A DNA stretch of 37,958 nt from Desulfobacteraceae bacterium UBA2245 (GTDB lineage: Bacteria > Desulfobacterota > Desulfobacteria > Desulfobacterales > UBA2245): the NCBI GenBank assembly GCA_002347265.1, contig DDYB01000021.1, positions 60,108-98,065 on the forward strand, read 5' to 3'. Under the pieces are notes generated by a model, which did not search any database, had not been told where the DNA came from, and worked only from the letters and a program-made list of their open reading frames with translations. Within the stretch, counting starts at the first letter, position 1; the number at the start of each line of letters is the position of its first letter. The translations under genes were made by a program, and so were the position numbers. Below, piece by piece: positions 15,318 through 24,259 of this stretch.

Positions 15318-17702
15318 ATGGACGTACATTTAAAAAAAACATCCAAAATTTTAAGGAAGCGGGCGAAAAAAATTGAGCCCGGATGGGGCCGAAAAGTACT
15401 GCGATGGGGTCTTGGGCTTATTTTGGGCGGACTGGTCATGGCCGCAGCGGCCGTTGGTATCGCATATTGGTATGTCGGTCGGGATTTACCCAAAATATCG
15501 TCTCTTTTAGATTACAGGCCGTCCATTATCACCTCGATTTATTCCGACGACGATAGAAAGATCGGCGAATTTTATAAAGAGCGGCGCATTGTTATTCCGC
15601 TTTCCGAAATGCCTGAAACCTTGATTCTGGCTTTTATCGCTGCTGAAGATTCTCGATTTTTCATGCATCAGGGGATTGATATATTCAGCATTGTACGGGC
15701 GTTTTTCAAGAACATCGAAGCAGGGGCCATAGTTCAGGGCGGAAGTACGATCACCCAGCAGCTGACCAAATCTTTCTTTCTGACCCCCGAAAAGAGCTAC
15801 CGCCGAAAGCTCAAGGAAGCGATTCTAGCCTATCGGATTGATCGCCGCTTCAGTAAGGAGGAGATTCTTTTCCTGTATCTCAATCAGATCTATCTAGGGC
15901 ACGGCGCTTATGGTGTTGAAGCCGCAGCTGAAAACTATTTCGGCAAATCCGCAAAAGAATTGAATCTGTCCGAGTGTTCCATGCTTGCCGGCCTTCCGCA
16001 GGCGCCCAGCCGTTATTCTCCTTTTCAGTACCCCGAACGCGCCAAAGAGCGGCAGATATATGTATTAAACCGAATGATCTCGGAAGGATATATTTCAAAT
16101 ATTCAGGCGACCGAAGCCATCAATACGCCCATCGATATCAAGTCCCGAAGAAACTGGTATATTGAACAAGTGCCGTTTTATACGGAATATGTCCGCCAGT
16201 ACATAGAGAATCAGTACGGTGATCATGCTCTGTATCATCAAGGACTCAAGATTTACACGGCGGTAAATATTGAAATGCAGACGATGGCACGGAACGCACT
16301 TCTGAAGGGATTAAGCGACCTGGACAAGCGCCAGGGTTACCGCGGTCCGCGTAAACGCCTGAAAGCCGATGAGATTGAATCGTTTTTCCAGAAGCCCCGG
16401 GAAACCGAAGAGCCGCTGCAAGAAGGCCGGATCGTTCAAGGGGTTGTCATCGGTATTGATTCACAGGACAAATCGGCATCCATTCGTTTGCACGGCGATC
16501 GGGGAAAACTTGGAATGGATTCAATGCGATGGGCCCATGCCGGTCCAGAAGCCCGGGTTGATCGTGTGGACGGGGTTCTGCATGTCGGAGATGTGATTCT
16601 TGTCCGTCTTCAGAAAAAAGATCATAAATCCAATCTCTGGGATCTACAGCTCGAGCAGCAGCCCAGGGTTCAGGGAGCCCTGCTGTGCCTGGCGGCTGAA
16701 ACCGGAGAGGTGAAGGCCATGGTCGGCGGCAGAGATTTCAAGGAGAGCCAGTACAACCGGGCTATTCAGTCCAGAAGGCAGCCGGGATCCGCATTCAAGC
16801 CCGTTATTTATGCCGCTGCATTGGACAAAGGGTATACGCCGGCTACTGTTTTGATCGATTCGCCGATTGTATACGAAAATGCCGATCCAAACATTATATG
16901 GAAACCCCAAAATTATGAAGGTAAGTTTAAGGGTCGAATCCTTTTTCGCGATGCACTTGCCCAATCCCGAAATGTAGTCACAATAAAGCTGTTGCAGGAT
17001 ATCGGTATCGATTATGCCATTGAATATGCCCGGAACCTCGGAATCACCTCACCATTGAGCCGGGATCTGACCATTGCGCTGGGATCATCAGGGGTATCCC
17101 TGCTTGAACTGGTGAAATCCTATTCGGTATTCAACAATCAGGGGTATTTGATCGAACCGGTATTTATCAAGCGGATTGAAGACCGGGATGGAAATGTGAT
17201 CGAAGCGGCAGCGGTTGTTCCCAGAAAGGTGATCGAAAAGAGTACGGCCTATGTCATGACAAGTCTGCTGGAAAGCGTGGTACAAGATGGAACCGGCCGA
17301 AGAGTCAGAGCCCTGAACCGACCGGTGGCGGGTAAGACCGGAACAACGAACAACCTTTTTGATGCCTGGTTTGTCGGATACACGCCAAGATACGTCGCGG
17401 GAACCTGGGTGGGGTTTGATGAGGAGAAACCTCTCGGCAATGGAGAAACCGGTTCCCGGGCGGCGAGCCCCATTTGGCTGGAATTCATGCAGCAGGTGCT
17501 TGAAGGCAAGCCCGTGAGAGTTTTTCAGGTTCCAGAGGGGGTGGTGTTTACAAAAATTGATGCCGATACCGGCTTATTGCCGATACCGACATCCAGAAAT
17601 ACCCTGTTTGAGTGTTTCAAGGAAGGCACCGTTCCGACGAGGTATTCATCGAATCCAACGGCCGTTACCGATTCCGAGCAATTTTACAAATCCGACCTGT
17701 AA
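15318..17702 (+). CDS. Bifunctional penicillin-binding protein 1A
   Basis: About 794-residue class A PBP that polymerises and cross-links peptidoglycan in the periplasm. A basic cytoplasmic tail and one membrane anchor (about residues 32-56) lead to the GT51 glycosyltransferase domain, with AAEDSRFFMHQGID, GGSTITQQLTKS and SRYSPFQYPERA. A middle OB-like segment (about 345-440) is typical of proteobacterial PBP1A. The transpeptidase domain has the SxxK motif in QPGSAFKP, SxN in QSRNVVTIKL and KTGTT. ATG at 15318 has AAGGA very close upstream; an in-frame ATG at 15297, directly after the hairpin, is the alternative and adds seven residues. It is isolated on the plus strand, flanked by a divergent and a convergent operon. 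Confidence 0.95.
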   Translation: MDVHLKKTSKILRKRAKKIEPGWGRKVLRWGLGLILGGLVMAAAAVGIAYWYVGRDLPKISSLLDYRPSIITSIYSDDDRKIGEFYKERRIVIPLSEMPETLILAFIAAEDSRFFMHQGIDIFSIVRAFFKNIEAGAIVQGGSTITQQLTKSFFLTPEKSYRRKLKEAILAYRIDRRFSKEEILFLYLNQIYLGHGAYGVEAAAENYFGKSAKELNLSECSMLAGLPQAPSRYSPFQYPERAKERQIYVLNRMISEGYISNIQATEAINTPIDIKSRRNWYIEQVPFYTEYVRQYIENQYGDHALYHQGLKIYTAVNIEMQTMARNALLKGLSDLDKRQGYRGPRKRLKADEIESFFQKPRETEEPLQEGRIVQGVVIGIDSQDKSASIRLHGDRGKLGMDSMRWAHAGPEARVDRVDGVLHVGDVILVRLQKKDHKSNLWDLQLEQQPRVQGALLCLAAETGEVKAMVGGRDFKESQYNRAIQSRRQPGSAFKPVIYAAALDKGYTPATVLIDSPIVYENADPNIIWKPQNYEGKFKGRILFRDALAQSRNVVTIKLLQDIGIDYAIEYARNLGITSPLSRDLTIALGSSGVSLLELVKSYSVFNNQGYLIEPVFIKRIEDRDGNVIEAAAVVPRKVIEKSTAYVMTSLLESVVQDGTGRRVRALNRPVAGKTGTTNNLFDAWFVGYTPRYVAGTWVGFDEEKPLGNGETGSRAASPIWLEFMQQVLEGKPVRVFQVPEGVVFTKIDADTGLLPIPTSRNTLFECFKEGTVPTRYSSNPTAVTDSEQFYKSDL

Positions 17703-17717
17703 GACAATAAGCCGGTT

Positions 17718-18422
17718 TTATATTCCAAGGAATGCCTCCTTGACCTGTTCGTTTTCGAGCAACTCGCGGCCGGTTCCCTGCAGAACGATGCGCCCGTTTT
17801 CCAGAACATAGGCGCGATGGCACATGCCCAGGGTTTGCCTCACGTTTTGTTCGACCAGAAGAACTGTTACGCCTTCGGAATTGATCGTGCGAACCAATTT
17901 AAAAACATCCTGAACCAGAAGGGGTGAAAGTCCCAGCGACGGCTCATCAAACATCATTACTTTGGGCAGGGACATCAGGCCTCTTCCGATGGCCAGCATC
18001 TGCTGTTCACCGCCGGAAAGCGTGCCGGACATTTGTTTTCGCCTCTCTTTGAGCCTCGGAAAAAGCGTATATACATAATCCATGGTCTGATAACGCTTGT
18101 GCTTGGCTTCAGCGTAAAGCGATCCCATGATAAGGTTTTCCTCTACGCTCATTTCAGAAAACAGGCGGCGGCCTTCAGGGACATGAACGATGCCCTGTTC
18201 GATGATTTTGTTGGACGGAAGCCGATCCAGCCTTATTCCGTCGAATTCGATGGATCCGCTTTTAGGGGTCAGCAAGGAAGAAACGGTGCGAATAGTGGTG
18301 GACTTTCCTGCCCCATTGGCGCCCACCAGCACCACAATTTCTTTTTCCTTCACTTCAAAGGAAACGTCCCAGAGAACCTGTAAATCTCCATAATAAACAT
18401 TGATCGAGTTAACCTTGAGCAT
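17718..18422 (-). CDS. livF: Branched-chain amino-acid-type ABC transporter ATPase LivF
   Basis: 234-residue ATP-binding subunit of a HAAT-family importer. It has Walker A GANGAGKST near residue 37, the signature LSGGEQQMLAIGRGL near residue 134, Walker B VMMFDEPSLGL and the switch histidine region replaced in the usual LivF way by LLVEQN. ATG at 18422 follows GAGAGGAAT. The start lies 14 bp inside livG, indicating coupled translation. It is the last gene of the liv operon and ends 15 bp from the convergent PBP1A stop, with no obvious terminator between them. Confidence 0.94.
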   Translation of the reverse strand: MLKVNSINVYYGDLQVLWDVSFEVKEKEIVVLVGANGAGKSTTIRTVSSLLTPKSGSIEFDGIRLDRLPSNKIIEQGIVHVPEGRRLFSEMSVEENLIMGSLYAEAKHKRYQTMDYVYTLFPRLKERRKQMSGTLSGGEQQMLAIGRGLMSLPKVMMFDEPSLGLSPLLVQDVFKLVRTINSEGVTVLLVEQNVRQTLGMCHRAYVLENGRIVLQGTGRELLENEQVKEAFLGI

Positions 18423-19134
18423 ATTCCTCTCCCAGATAGGCCTCAATTACCGCTGGATTGTTGGCGACTTGTTTAGGGGTTCCTTCGGCAATGGTCTGGC
18501 CGAAATTAATCGCATGGATCCGATCCGAAATGGTCATAATGACTTTCATGATGTGTTCGACAATCAGAATCGTAATACCGCTTTCACGCATTTTAATGAT
18601 CAGATCGATCGCTTCGTCCAGTTCCGATGGATTCAAACCGGCAGCGGTTTCATCCAGAAGCAGCAAATCCGGCCTGGTGGCCAGCGCTCGAGCGATTTCA
18701 AGACGTTTTCGGCCGCCGATTGGAAGACTTTTGGCCAGTTTGTCCTTATCCTTCCAAAGGTTGCAGAACTGAAGCACCTCGCTGGCCACTTCTTTGGCAC
18801 CCTTGATGGAGCTGACACGGCAGAAGGCCGATGCCGTCACATTTTCGAGGACGGTCATTCGGGCAAGCGGCTTGACCACCTGAAAGGTCCTTCCGATGCC
18901 CAGCTTGCAGATTTCATAAGTTTTTAAGGCACTGATGCTTTTCCCTTTAAAAAGGATATCCCCGGATGTGATGGGATAGAACTGATTGATGCAGTTAAAC
19001 GTGGTGGTTTTGCCCGATCCATTGGGGCCGATCAAGCCGAGGATTTCTCCTTTTTCTACGGTAAATGAAACGTTGTTAACCGCCTTCAGCCCTCCAAAAG
19101 CTTTGGTGAGATTTTTTACTTCCAGGAGTTTCAT
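18409..19134 (-). CDS. livG: Branched-chain amino-acid-type ABC transporter ATPase LivG
   Basis: 241-residue second ATPase of the importer. Walker A is GPNGSGKTT near residue 36, followed by the LivG-typical insert with GIGRTFQVVKPLARMTVLENV. The signature region is LPIGGRKRLEIARAL, a degenerate LSGGQ with IGGRK that is common in LivG. Walker B is LLLLDETAAGLNPSE, and the switch histidine is in LIVEHIMKV. It starts 13 bp after livM and overlaps livF by 14 bp. Confidence 0.94.
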   Translation of the reverse strand: MKLLEVKNLTKAFGGLKAVNNVSFTVEKGEILGLIGPNGSGKTTTFNCINQFYPITSGDILFKGKSISALKTYEICKLGIGRTFQVVKPLARMTVLENVTASAFCRVSSIKGAKEVASEVLQFCNLWKDKDKLAKSLPIGGRKRLEIARALATRPDLLLLDETAAGLNPSELDEAIDLIIKMRESGITILIVEHIMKVIMTISDRIHAINFGQTIAEGTPKQVANNPAVIEAYLGEEYAQG

Positions 19135-19147
19135 TGATCTCTCCTAA

Positions 19148-20107
19148 TTAACTGGATGCCTTGATTCTAAATACATTGCGTTTGATTTTGCCCCAATCGC
19201 CCACAATACCATTGGCCAGAAACATGATGACAAAGATTACAAGGAGACCGAAGACAAGGGCGTGGGCCTCGCTGATCCACTGAGGGGCCATACCGAAAAA
19301 AGCGCTTCGAAATGTTTCCTGAACACCCACCATGACAAATGCACCCACCCCAGGTCCCATGATGGTGGCCACACCGCCGACGATCCCAACGAGGATCGCC
19401 ATGATAGAAATATAATGCAGGGAAAACACCACCTGGGGATCGATAAAACCCATATAGTTCATGTAAAATGCGCCGGCCATGCCGGTAAACAGCGAGCTGA
19501 CCAGCAATGAAACGTTTTTGTAAAGCGTGGTGTTGATTCCCAGGGATTCCGCTGCATCCTGATTTTCACGAATGGAAACAAAATAATATCCCCATTTGGA
19601 TTGCATGATTACATGAATTGCAAAAATACAGCCCGCAGCCAGCAGCAGAGCGATATAATAATACGGCAATTTGCTTTCAAAGGAGGGAATGATCAGAATT
19701 CCGACCATGCCTTCGGTCAGGCTTTCCCAGTTGGTGGCGATCAGGCGGAAAATTTCGCCGCCGGCCAGCGTGGCCAGGGCAAAGTACGGACCGCGAAGCC
19801 GAAAACACACCCAGCCGACAAAAAGTCCGATCAGCATGGATGCGATTCCGCCCGCCAGCATGCCCCACCATGGAGAAATGCCAAACTTGCTGAAGAGAAT
19901 GCCTGCGGTATAGGCGCCGATGCCGAAAAAGATGGCATGACCGAACGAAACCTGGCCGGTGTAGCCTGCAAGAAGGTTCCACGAAGAACCGATGACCACC
20001 CACATCAGGGCGATGATGATCAGATGCTGATAGTAATCGGATTTAATCACCAGCGGGAAAACCAGAAATACGATTCCAAGTATGGCAAGAATTACATTTT
20101 TTTTCAT
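19148..20107 (-). CDS. livM: Branched-chain amino-acid-type ABC transporter permease LivM
   Basis: 319-residue inner-membrane permease with 8-10 hydrophobic segments, the first at residues 3-20. Family motifs are GQVSFGHAIFFGIGAYTAG near residue 50, FRLRGPYFALATLA near 105, the coupling-helix region SIRENQDAAESLGINTTLYK near 182, and GFIDPQVVFSL followed by MAILVGIVGGVATIMGP. It pairs with LivH to form the channel. It lies 8 bp after livH. Confidence 0.95.
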   Translation of the reverse strand: MKKNVILAILGIVFLVFPLVIKSDYYQHLIIIALMWVVIGSSWNLLAGYTGQVSFGHAIFFGIGAYTAGILFSKFGISPWWGMLAGGIASMLIGLFVGWVCFRLRGPYFALATLAGGEIFRLIATNWESLTEGMVGILIIPSFESKLPYYYIALLLAAGCIFAIHVIMQSKWGYYFVSIRENQDAAESLGINTTLYKNVSLLVSSLFTGMAGAFYMNYMGFIDPQVVFSLHYISIMAILVGIVGGVATIMGPGVGAFVMVGVQETFRSAFFGMAPQWISEAHALVFGLLVIFVIMFLANGIVGDWGKIKRNVFRIKASS

Positions 20108-20115
20108 CGAAGCCT

Positions 20116-20991
20116 CTAAATCTTTGTCAAGCGTTTCAGACCACCTGGCAGGAACACGAGAACCAGCACGAAGATCACCAGTCCGACCATCTCTTTATAA
20201 CCCATGCCGATATAGGTCGCTCCCATAGATTCAGCGATTCCCAGCACCAGCCCGCCCATGATGGCGCCGACAGTGCTTCCCAGTCCGCCAAGGATCGTAA
20301 TAACGAAAGCCTTTAAGGTAAACGGCCCACCGATATCCGGAAACAGATAGAAGATCGGAATCAGAAGCGAGCCTGCCGCAGCCACCAGGGCGGAGCCGAG
20401 GCCGAAGGTAATGATGGTGATCCGGTTGCTGTTGACCCCCATCAGCGTTGCCGCGTCCTTATCCTGCGCGGTGGCGCGGATTGCCCGCCCGATATCGGTT
20501 TTCAGAAGAAACAGGAAAAGAGCGATCGTGAAAGCCACGGCTACGAGAAAAGCAATGCACATGGGCAGATTAAAGGAAATGCTTCCCAGAAATAAGGCCT
20601 TTGAGCCGTACGGCGTTTGAACGGTCTTGTAATCAGACGAAAAAATGAATCTTGCAATTTCAGCCAGAACCATGCCGATGCCGACAGTCATCAATACCTG
20701 GTTTTCGGGTAGAATGGATTCGACTTTCATCAGCGGGTTAAGCAGAAATTTCTGCAGGAATGCGCCGAGAAAAAACAGGGCCGGCATGGAGACCAGGAGG
20801 GAAATATAGGGGTCGATATGCAGATAATGCGATATGACAAACGTAATATACATGGCTACCATCATCAGCTGGCCGTGAGCCAGATTGATGATGCCCATAA
20901 CCCCCATGATCAAGGTCATTCCGATGCCGATAAGGCTGTAGATGCCGCCGATCAGCAGGCCGGCGACCAGGGTTTGGAGAAAGACATCCAT
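20116..20991 (-). CDS. livH: Branched-chain amino-acid-type ABC transporter permease LivH
   Basis: 291-residue permease with eight or so membrane segments. The family motif GGIYSLIGIGMTLIMGVMGIINLAHGQ is split over residues 15-42. The cytoplasmic coupling loop reads DIGRAIRATAQDKDAATLMGVN near residue 190, and the C-terminal half carries FVITILGGLGSTVGAIMGG. ATG at 20991 has AAAGGAT upstream. It is the first gene after the terminator that follows livJ, so livHMGF expression should depend on read-through or an unseen promoter. Confidence 0.95.
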   Translation of the reverse strand: MDVFLQTLVAGLLIGGIYSLIGIGMTLIMGVMGIINLAHGQLMMVAMYITFVISHYLHIDPYISLLVSMPALFFLGAFLQKFLLNPLMKVESILPENQVLMTVGIGMVLAEIARFIFSSDYKTVQTPYGSKALFLGSISFNLPMCIAFLVAVAFTIALFLFLLKTDIGRAIRATAQDKDAATLMGVNSNRITIITFGLGSALVAAAGSLLIPIFYLFPDIGGPFTLKAFVITILGGLGSTVGAIMGGLVLGIAESMGATYIGMGYKEMVGLVIFVLVLVFLPGGLKRLTKI

Positions 20992-21039
20992 CGGGCGATC
21001 CTTTCGGTAAACTTCCAGCGACGGTCGTATGGAAAATTA

Positions 21040-21072
21040 AAAAGGGCGAACCGGCAAAGGGTTCGCCCTTTT
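21040..21072 (-). terminator. Intrinsic terminator between livJ and livH
   Basis: A 12-13 bp near-perfect stem (AAAGGGCGAACC paired with GGTTCGCCCTTT) with a 7-base loop. On the minus strand it is followed by a TTTTT-A-ATTTT tract. It lies directly after livJ, as expected for a partial terminator that lets the binding protein be made in excess over the membrane and ATPase subunits. Confidence 0.85.
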
Positions 21073-21081
21073 AGGGTGTCA

Positions 21082-22296
21082 TTAATTCTGGGCGGTACTT
21101 GAATAACCCCAGGTTTTGATCCAGTCCACGGGATACGCAATGGGTTTGGTGGCCCGGTCTGCCGGCCAGATCATTTCCAGATTGCCGTCGATCCACTGGA
21201 CAACATAGGTGGGAAGCCTGTTCTGGTTTTTCATCTTCCCGTAGGATATGAACTTGACCGGCCCGAAGATGGTCATCATGTCGGTTTCTGCAAGCGCGGC
21301 CTTCACGTCTTTGTGATCAAAGGTCTTGGCGCGTTTCAATGCATCGGCGATCACATAAGCCGCCGCATAAGCTTCGGCGCCGTGGTATTCGGTGTCCTTG
21401 TTGTACTTGGCAACAAATTTTTTATAATAGTCCATGGCGCCGGGATAGGGCAGAACCTGATGCCACAGGGTTGCCGACATCACCTTTTCCGAAGCTATGC
21501 CGGCATTGGTTACAAATTCCGGCAGGGTGAATCCGGCGGCGCCGCCCATGAAAACCTTGGGAGTCAGTTTGAGTTCCTTGGCCTGTTTCATCAGCAAAGA
21601 GGCATCCATAATGTAAGAGATCATGTAGACGATATCCGGATTGAGTTGCTTCACCTGAATCAGAACCGGTTTATAGTCGATGCCTCCGTGTTCGTAGCCT
21701 TCCTTCAGAACAACCTTGTAGCCCAGTTTATCACAGGTTTTTTCAAAAGATTCGGCGCCCTTGGTTCCAAACAGGGAGTTTTCATACAAAATGGCCACGG
21801 ATTGGGGTTTAACGACTTCTACAAAAAGCGACTCGATGGCGCCGGAATATTCGCTGACCGGCGGATTTAAACGAAAGATATAATCCCAGCCGGAAGTTGT
21901 AATATTGTCGGCCGATCCGGTGTTGACCAGAAAGGGAACTTTTTTCTGCTGGCAGACCCCGGCCGCGGCATAGGTCACCGAGCTGCTGTAACCGCCGCCG
22001 ACCAGAACCACCTTGTCCTTGGTGATCATCTTTTCCACCACCGATCGACCGACCTCGGGTCTGCCCGTATCGTCTTCGATCAGCAGTTCCATCGTTTTTC
22101 CGTTGATGCCGCCGGCGGCGTTGATTTCTTCGGCCGCCATTTCAAAAGATAGTTTTTCAACCTCTCCGAATTTGGCCTGGTCGCCGGTTAACGGCAAAAC
22201 GACACCGACTTTTACCGATTCTGCGGCCCATGCGCCGGGCAGAACCAAACAGACTGCGCATAAAAATGCAAACATGGTCAAGGCAATTTTTTTCAT
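21082..22296 (-). CDS. livJ: Periplasmic substrate-binding protein of a liv-type ABC transporter
   Basis: 404-residue type-1 periplasmic binding protein (Peripla_BP_6, Leu/Ile/Val-binding family). ATG at 22296 has AAGGAGG just upstream. The signal peptide spans residues 1-25 and ends AWA-AE. The mature start KVGVVLPLTGDQAKFGE and the following MAAEEINAAGGINGK, LLIEDDTGRPEVGRSVVEKMI are hallmark family segments. Substrates in this family range from branched-chain amino acids to amides, urea and aromatic acids, so the exact ligand is open; livJ is used as a family name. It heads the livJHMGF operon, with a good promoter candidate 60-90 bp upstream. Confidence 0.93.
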   Translation of the reverse strand: MKKIALTMFAFLCAVCLVLPGAWAAESVKVGVVLPLTGDQAKFGEVEKLSFEMAAEEINAAGGINGKTMELLIEDDTGRPEVGRSVVEKMITKDKVVLVGGGYSSSVTYAAAGVCQQKKVPFLVNTGSADNITTSGWDYIFRLNPPVSEYSGAIESLFVEVVKPQSVAILYENSLFGTKGAESFEKTCDKLGYKVVLKEGYEHGGIDYKPVLIQVKQLNPDIVYMISYIMDASLLMKQAKELKLTPKVFMGGAAGFTLPEFVTNAGIASEKVMSATLWHQVLPYPGAMDYYKKFVAKYNKDTEYHGAEAYAAAYVIADALKRAKTFDHKDVKAALAETDMMTIFGPVKFISYGKMKNQNRLPTYVVQWIDGNLEMIWPADRATKPIAYPVDWIKTWGYSSTAQN

Positions 22297-22355
22297 GGTT
22301 CCTCCTTGGAAATGATGGTTCAAGTATGTGATCAGAACTCGAAAAATCCAAACTG

Positions 22356-22384
22356 TACATATTAAACCCGCCTTGTTCTGTCAA
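22356..22384 (-). promoter_or_regulatory. Candidate sigma-70 promoter for livJ
   Basis: On the minus strand a perfect TTGACA (22379-22384), 17-base spacer and TATGTA (22356-22361, three of six) precede livJ by about 60 bases. The spacing and the strong -35 support it. Confidence 0.5.
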
Positions 22385-22492
22385 GAACAATAAATAATAA
22401 GCAGTTAATGAATACGGTTCGTAAGAATGAGAATTAAAAGCAGCTTGGAAGATTTGTATGCCGGATTTCAAACCGTTTTGAATATTTTGATG

Positions 22493-23557
22493 TCAAAAAG
22501 GGGGATAAACCGGGAGCAGCTTTGAAAGATGAACTTGAAGATGATCGGGCTCGACTTGGTCGGAAGCCGAAACCTGGAGTGCGGAAATTTTGTAACGGTC
22601 TTGCAGCATTTGAATGTTCCGATTTCTATACCCCCGCATTTTCGGAATATCCCTGGAATGGACACGGATCACAAGAGGATCCGGCATGGAACCGAGGGCT
22701 GACAGGCATTTCTCCGCCGCATCCAGAAAGGCTTCGGAAAAAACAAGATGCCCGAAAGACGGATGATAAGGACCGGCAATAACAGTTCCTTCCTCATCTA
22801 GGTCCTCAGTGGCCTGAAGCCCCATTCGGATCACGGGGATCCGGTTTTGCCGGAACAGAATGTACAGCTTTTTGACCAGCGTTACGCAGCCTTCCAGGGA
22901 TACGGGCTGGTATTTCCCGGCGGCATACCATTCGGCAAGAGGGCTGTTCTTTAACACAACGGTTGGATAAATACGGACAAAATCCGGACGCAAAGCAATA
23001 AGTTCACGGGCGCTTTGAAGGGTTTTCCCGGAAGAGTCGGCAGGGAGTCCCGCCATGATCTGAGCGCCGATTTCATAGCCTCTGCTGCGGAGCAATCCAA
23101 ATGCAGAGCGGGTGTGATCCGATGTGTGCCCTCTGCGGGAATGGGCAAGCACCGCATCGTTCATGGATTGAACTCCGAGTTCAACGGTCTGAACGGGGAA
23201 TTCCCGAATCGCATCCAGCGTATCTACTCGAACCGTATCCGGGCGGGTTGAAAATCGGATGCCGTCGACCCGGTTTTGGCAAACAAAATCGGTCGCCATA
23301 TTCAAGAGCCCGCGGATCCGTTCGAATCTCAGTCCCAGAAAATTTCCGCCGAAGAATGCAATCTGAACAGAGGTTCGACTTCGAATGCCGCGTGCGAGAA
23401 AGGTTTCTATGGAATGTCTCGCCGCTTCCGGTCGAAGCAATCCGGAACCGGCGCCGGTGATGGCAAATTGATTACAGAAGACGCACTGGTGCGGGCATCC
23501 GGCCTGAGGCAGAAAAACCGGAACAACCAGAGGAGCGGATTTCATTGCGGGCCGCAT
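22493..23557 (-). CDS. Elp3-like radical SAM protein
   Basis: 354-residue radical SAM enzyme. The cluster motif is CPHQCVFCNQ near residue 21 (C-x3-C-x2-C). It is followed by FFGGNFLG, the FSTRPDTV segment, TVELGVQSMND and GYEIGAQIMAGLP, the pattern of Elp3/HemN-like proteins. There is no HAT acetyltransferase domain, so it is not a full Elp3. The C-terminal region resembles the Radical_SAM_C extension (VKNSPLAEWYAAGKY, FRQNRIPVIRMGLQ). The ATG starts immediately after the rnc stop codon, so translation is almost certainly coupled. Its reaction is unknown. Relatives lie near rnc in other Gram-negative anaerobes from general recollection, which would suggest an RNA-related role; that link is inference. 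Confidence 0.85.
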   Translation of the reverse strand: MRPAMKSAPLVVPVFLPQAGCPHQCVFCNQFAITGAGSGLLRPEAARHSIETFLARGIRSRTSVQIAFFGGNFLGLRFERIRGLLNMATDFVCQNRVDGIRFSTRPDTVRVDTLDAIREFPVQTVELGVQSMNDAVLAHSRRGHTSDHTRSAFGLLRSRGYEIGAQIMAGLPADSSGKTLQSARELIALRPDFVRIYPTVVLKNSPLAEWYAAGKYQPVSLEGCVTLVKKLYILFRQNRIPVIRMGLQATEDLDEEGTVIAGPYHPSFGHLVFSEAFLDAAEKCLSALGSMPDPLVIRVHSRDIPKMRGYRNRNIQMLQDRYKISALQVSASDQVEPDHLQVHLSKLLPVYPPF

Positions 23558-24259
23558 TCAGACGGGTTTTGCAATAATTTCCAGTGCATTCCTGGCGGCA
23601 TCCTGTTCGGCTTCTTTTTTGCTTTTACCTGTACCAGGGGCCACCCGGTCAAACAGTTTGACCTGCACGGAAAAAGTTTTATCGTGATCCGGACCGCTGG
23701 ATGAGATCAGGATGTATTCCGGAACTTCATGCCCTTCGGCCTGAGCCCATTCCTGCAATCGGGTCTTATGGTCGCTCAGGTTCGAAAGGTCCGGAACCTT
23801 CTCGAGAAGATCGGAAAAATGGCGCCGAATGAATTCAAATGCCCGCTCGAATCCGCCATCCAGATAAACCGCGGCAATAAGGGCTTCGAGCGTGTTTGCG
23901 AGAATGGATTTTTTGTTCCTGCCGTTTGAGAGAATCTCTCCTTTCCCCATCTGGATGAAATCCCCCAGATTCAAGGTTGCGGCCAGGGCGGAAAGCTGGG
24001 TTTCGTTGATGAGTCCTGCACGAATGCGAGACAGCTGGCCTTCGGTAAAATCGGAATATCCGCGGATCAGAATGGTACTGATAATCAGATTGAGCACCGC
24101 GTCTCCAAGAAATTCCATCCGTTCATTGTCGCGAAGCGTCGGATTCGTTTGTTCGTTGACAAAAGAACGGTGCCGCAGGGCTTCTTCAAGCAAACCCCGG
24201 TTCCTGAAATGATAGAATACCCTTTCCTCCAGTGCAGACAGATCGATTCCTTCAGTCAT
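23558..24259 (-). CDS. rnc: Ribonuclease III
   Basis: 233-residue double-strand-specific endoribonuclease that processes rRNA precursors and structured mRNAs. The signature NERMEFLGDAVL is at about residue 44, with the second catalytic acidic set in NTLEALIAAVYLDGG near 121. A dsRNA-binding domain occupies about 160-230 (DHKTRLQEWAQAEGHEVPEY, GKSKKEAEQDAARNAL). Length and domain order match RncS-type enzymes. Its start overlaps the PHP gene by 8 bp and its stop abuts the radical SAM start, so both neighbours are in the same transcript. era is nearby in the window but not adjacent. Confidence 0.97.
   Translation of the reverse strand: MTEGIDLSALEERVFYHFRNRGLLEEALRHRSFVNEQTNPTLRDNERMEFLGDAVLNLIISTILIRGYSDFTEGQLSRIRAGLINETQLSALAATLNLGDFIQMGKGEILSNGRNKKSILANTLEALIAAVYLDGGFERAFEFIRRHFSDLLEKVPDLSNLSDHKTRLQEWAQAEGHEVPEYILISSSGPDHDKTFSVQVKLFDRVAPGTGKSKKEAEQDAARNALEIIAKPV

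Noticed and set aside
15108..15329. 73-codon minus-strand ORF upstream of PBP1A
   Set aside because: It runs through the terminator-like hairpin and the PBP1A start, and has no family features.
17703..17717. Possible terminator between convergent PBP1A and livF genes
   Set aside because: Only 15 bp lie between the stops and no stem with a T-tract could be found.
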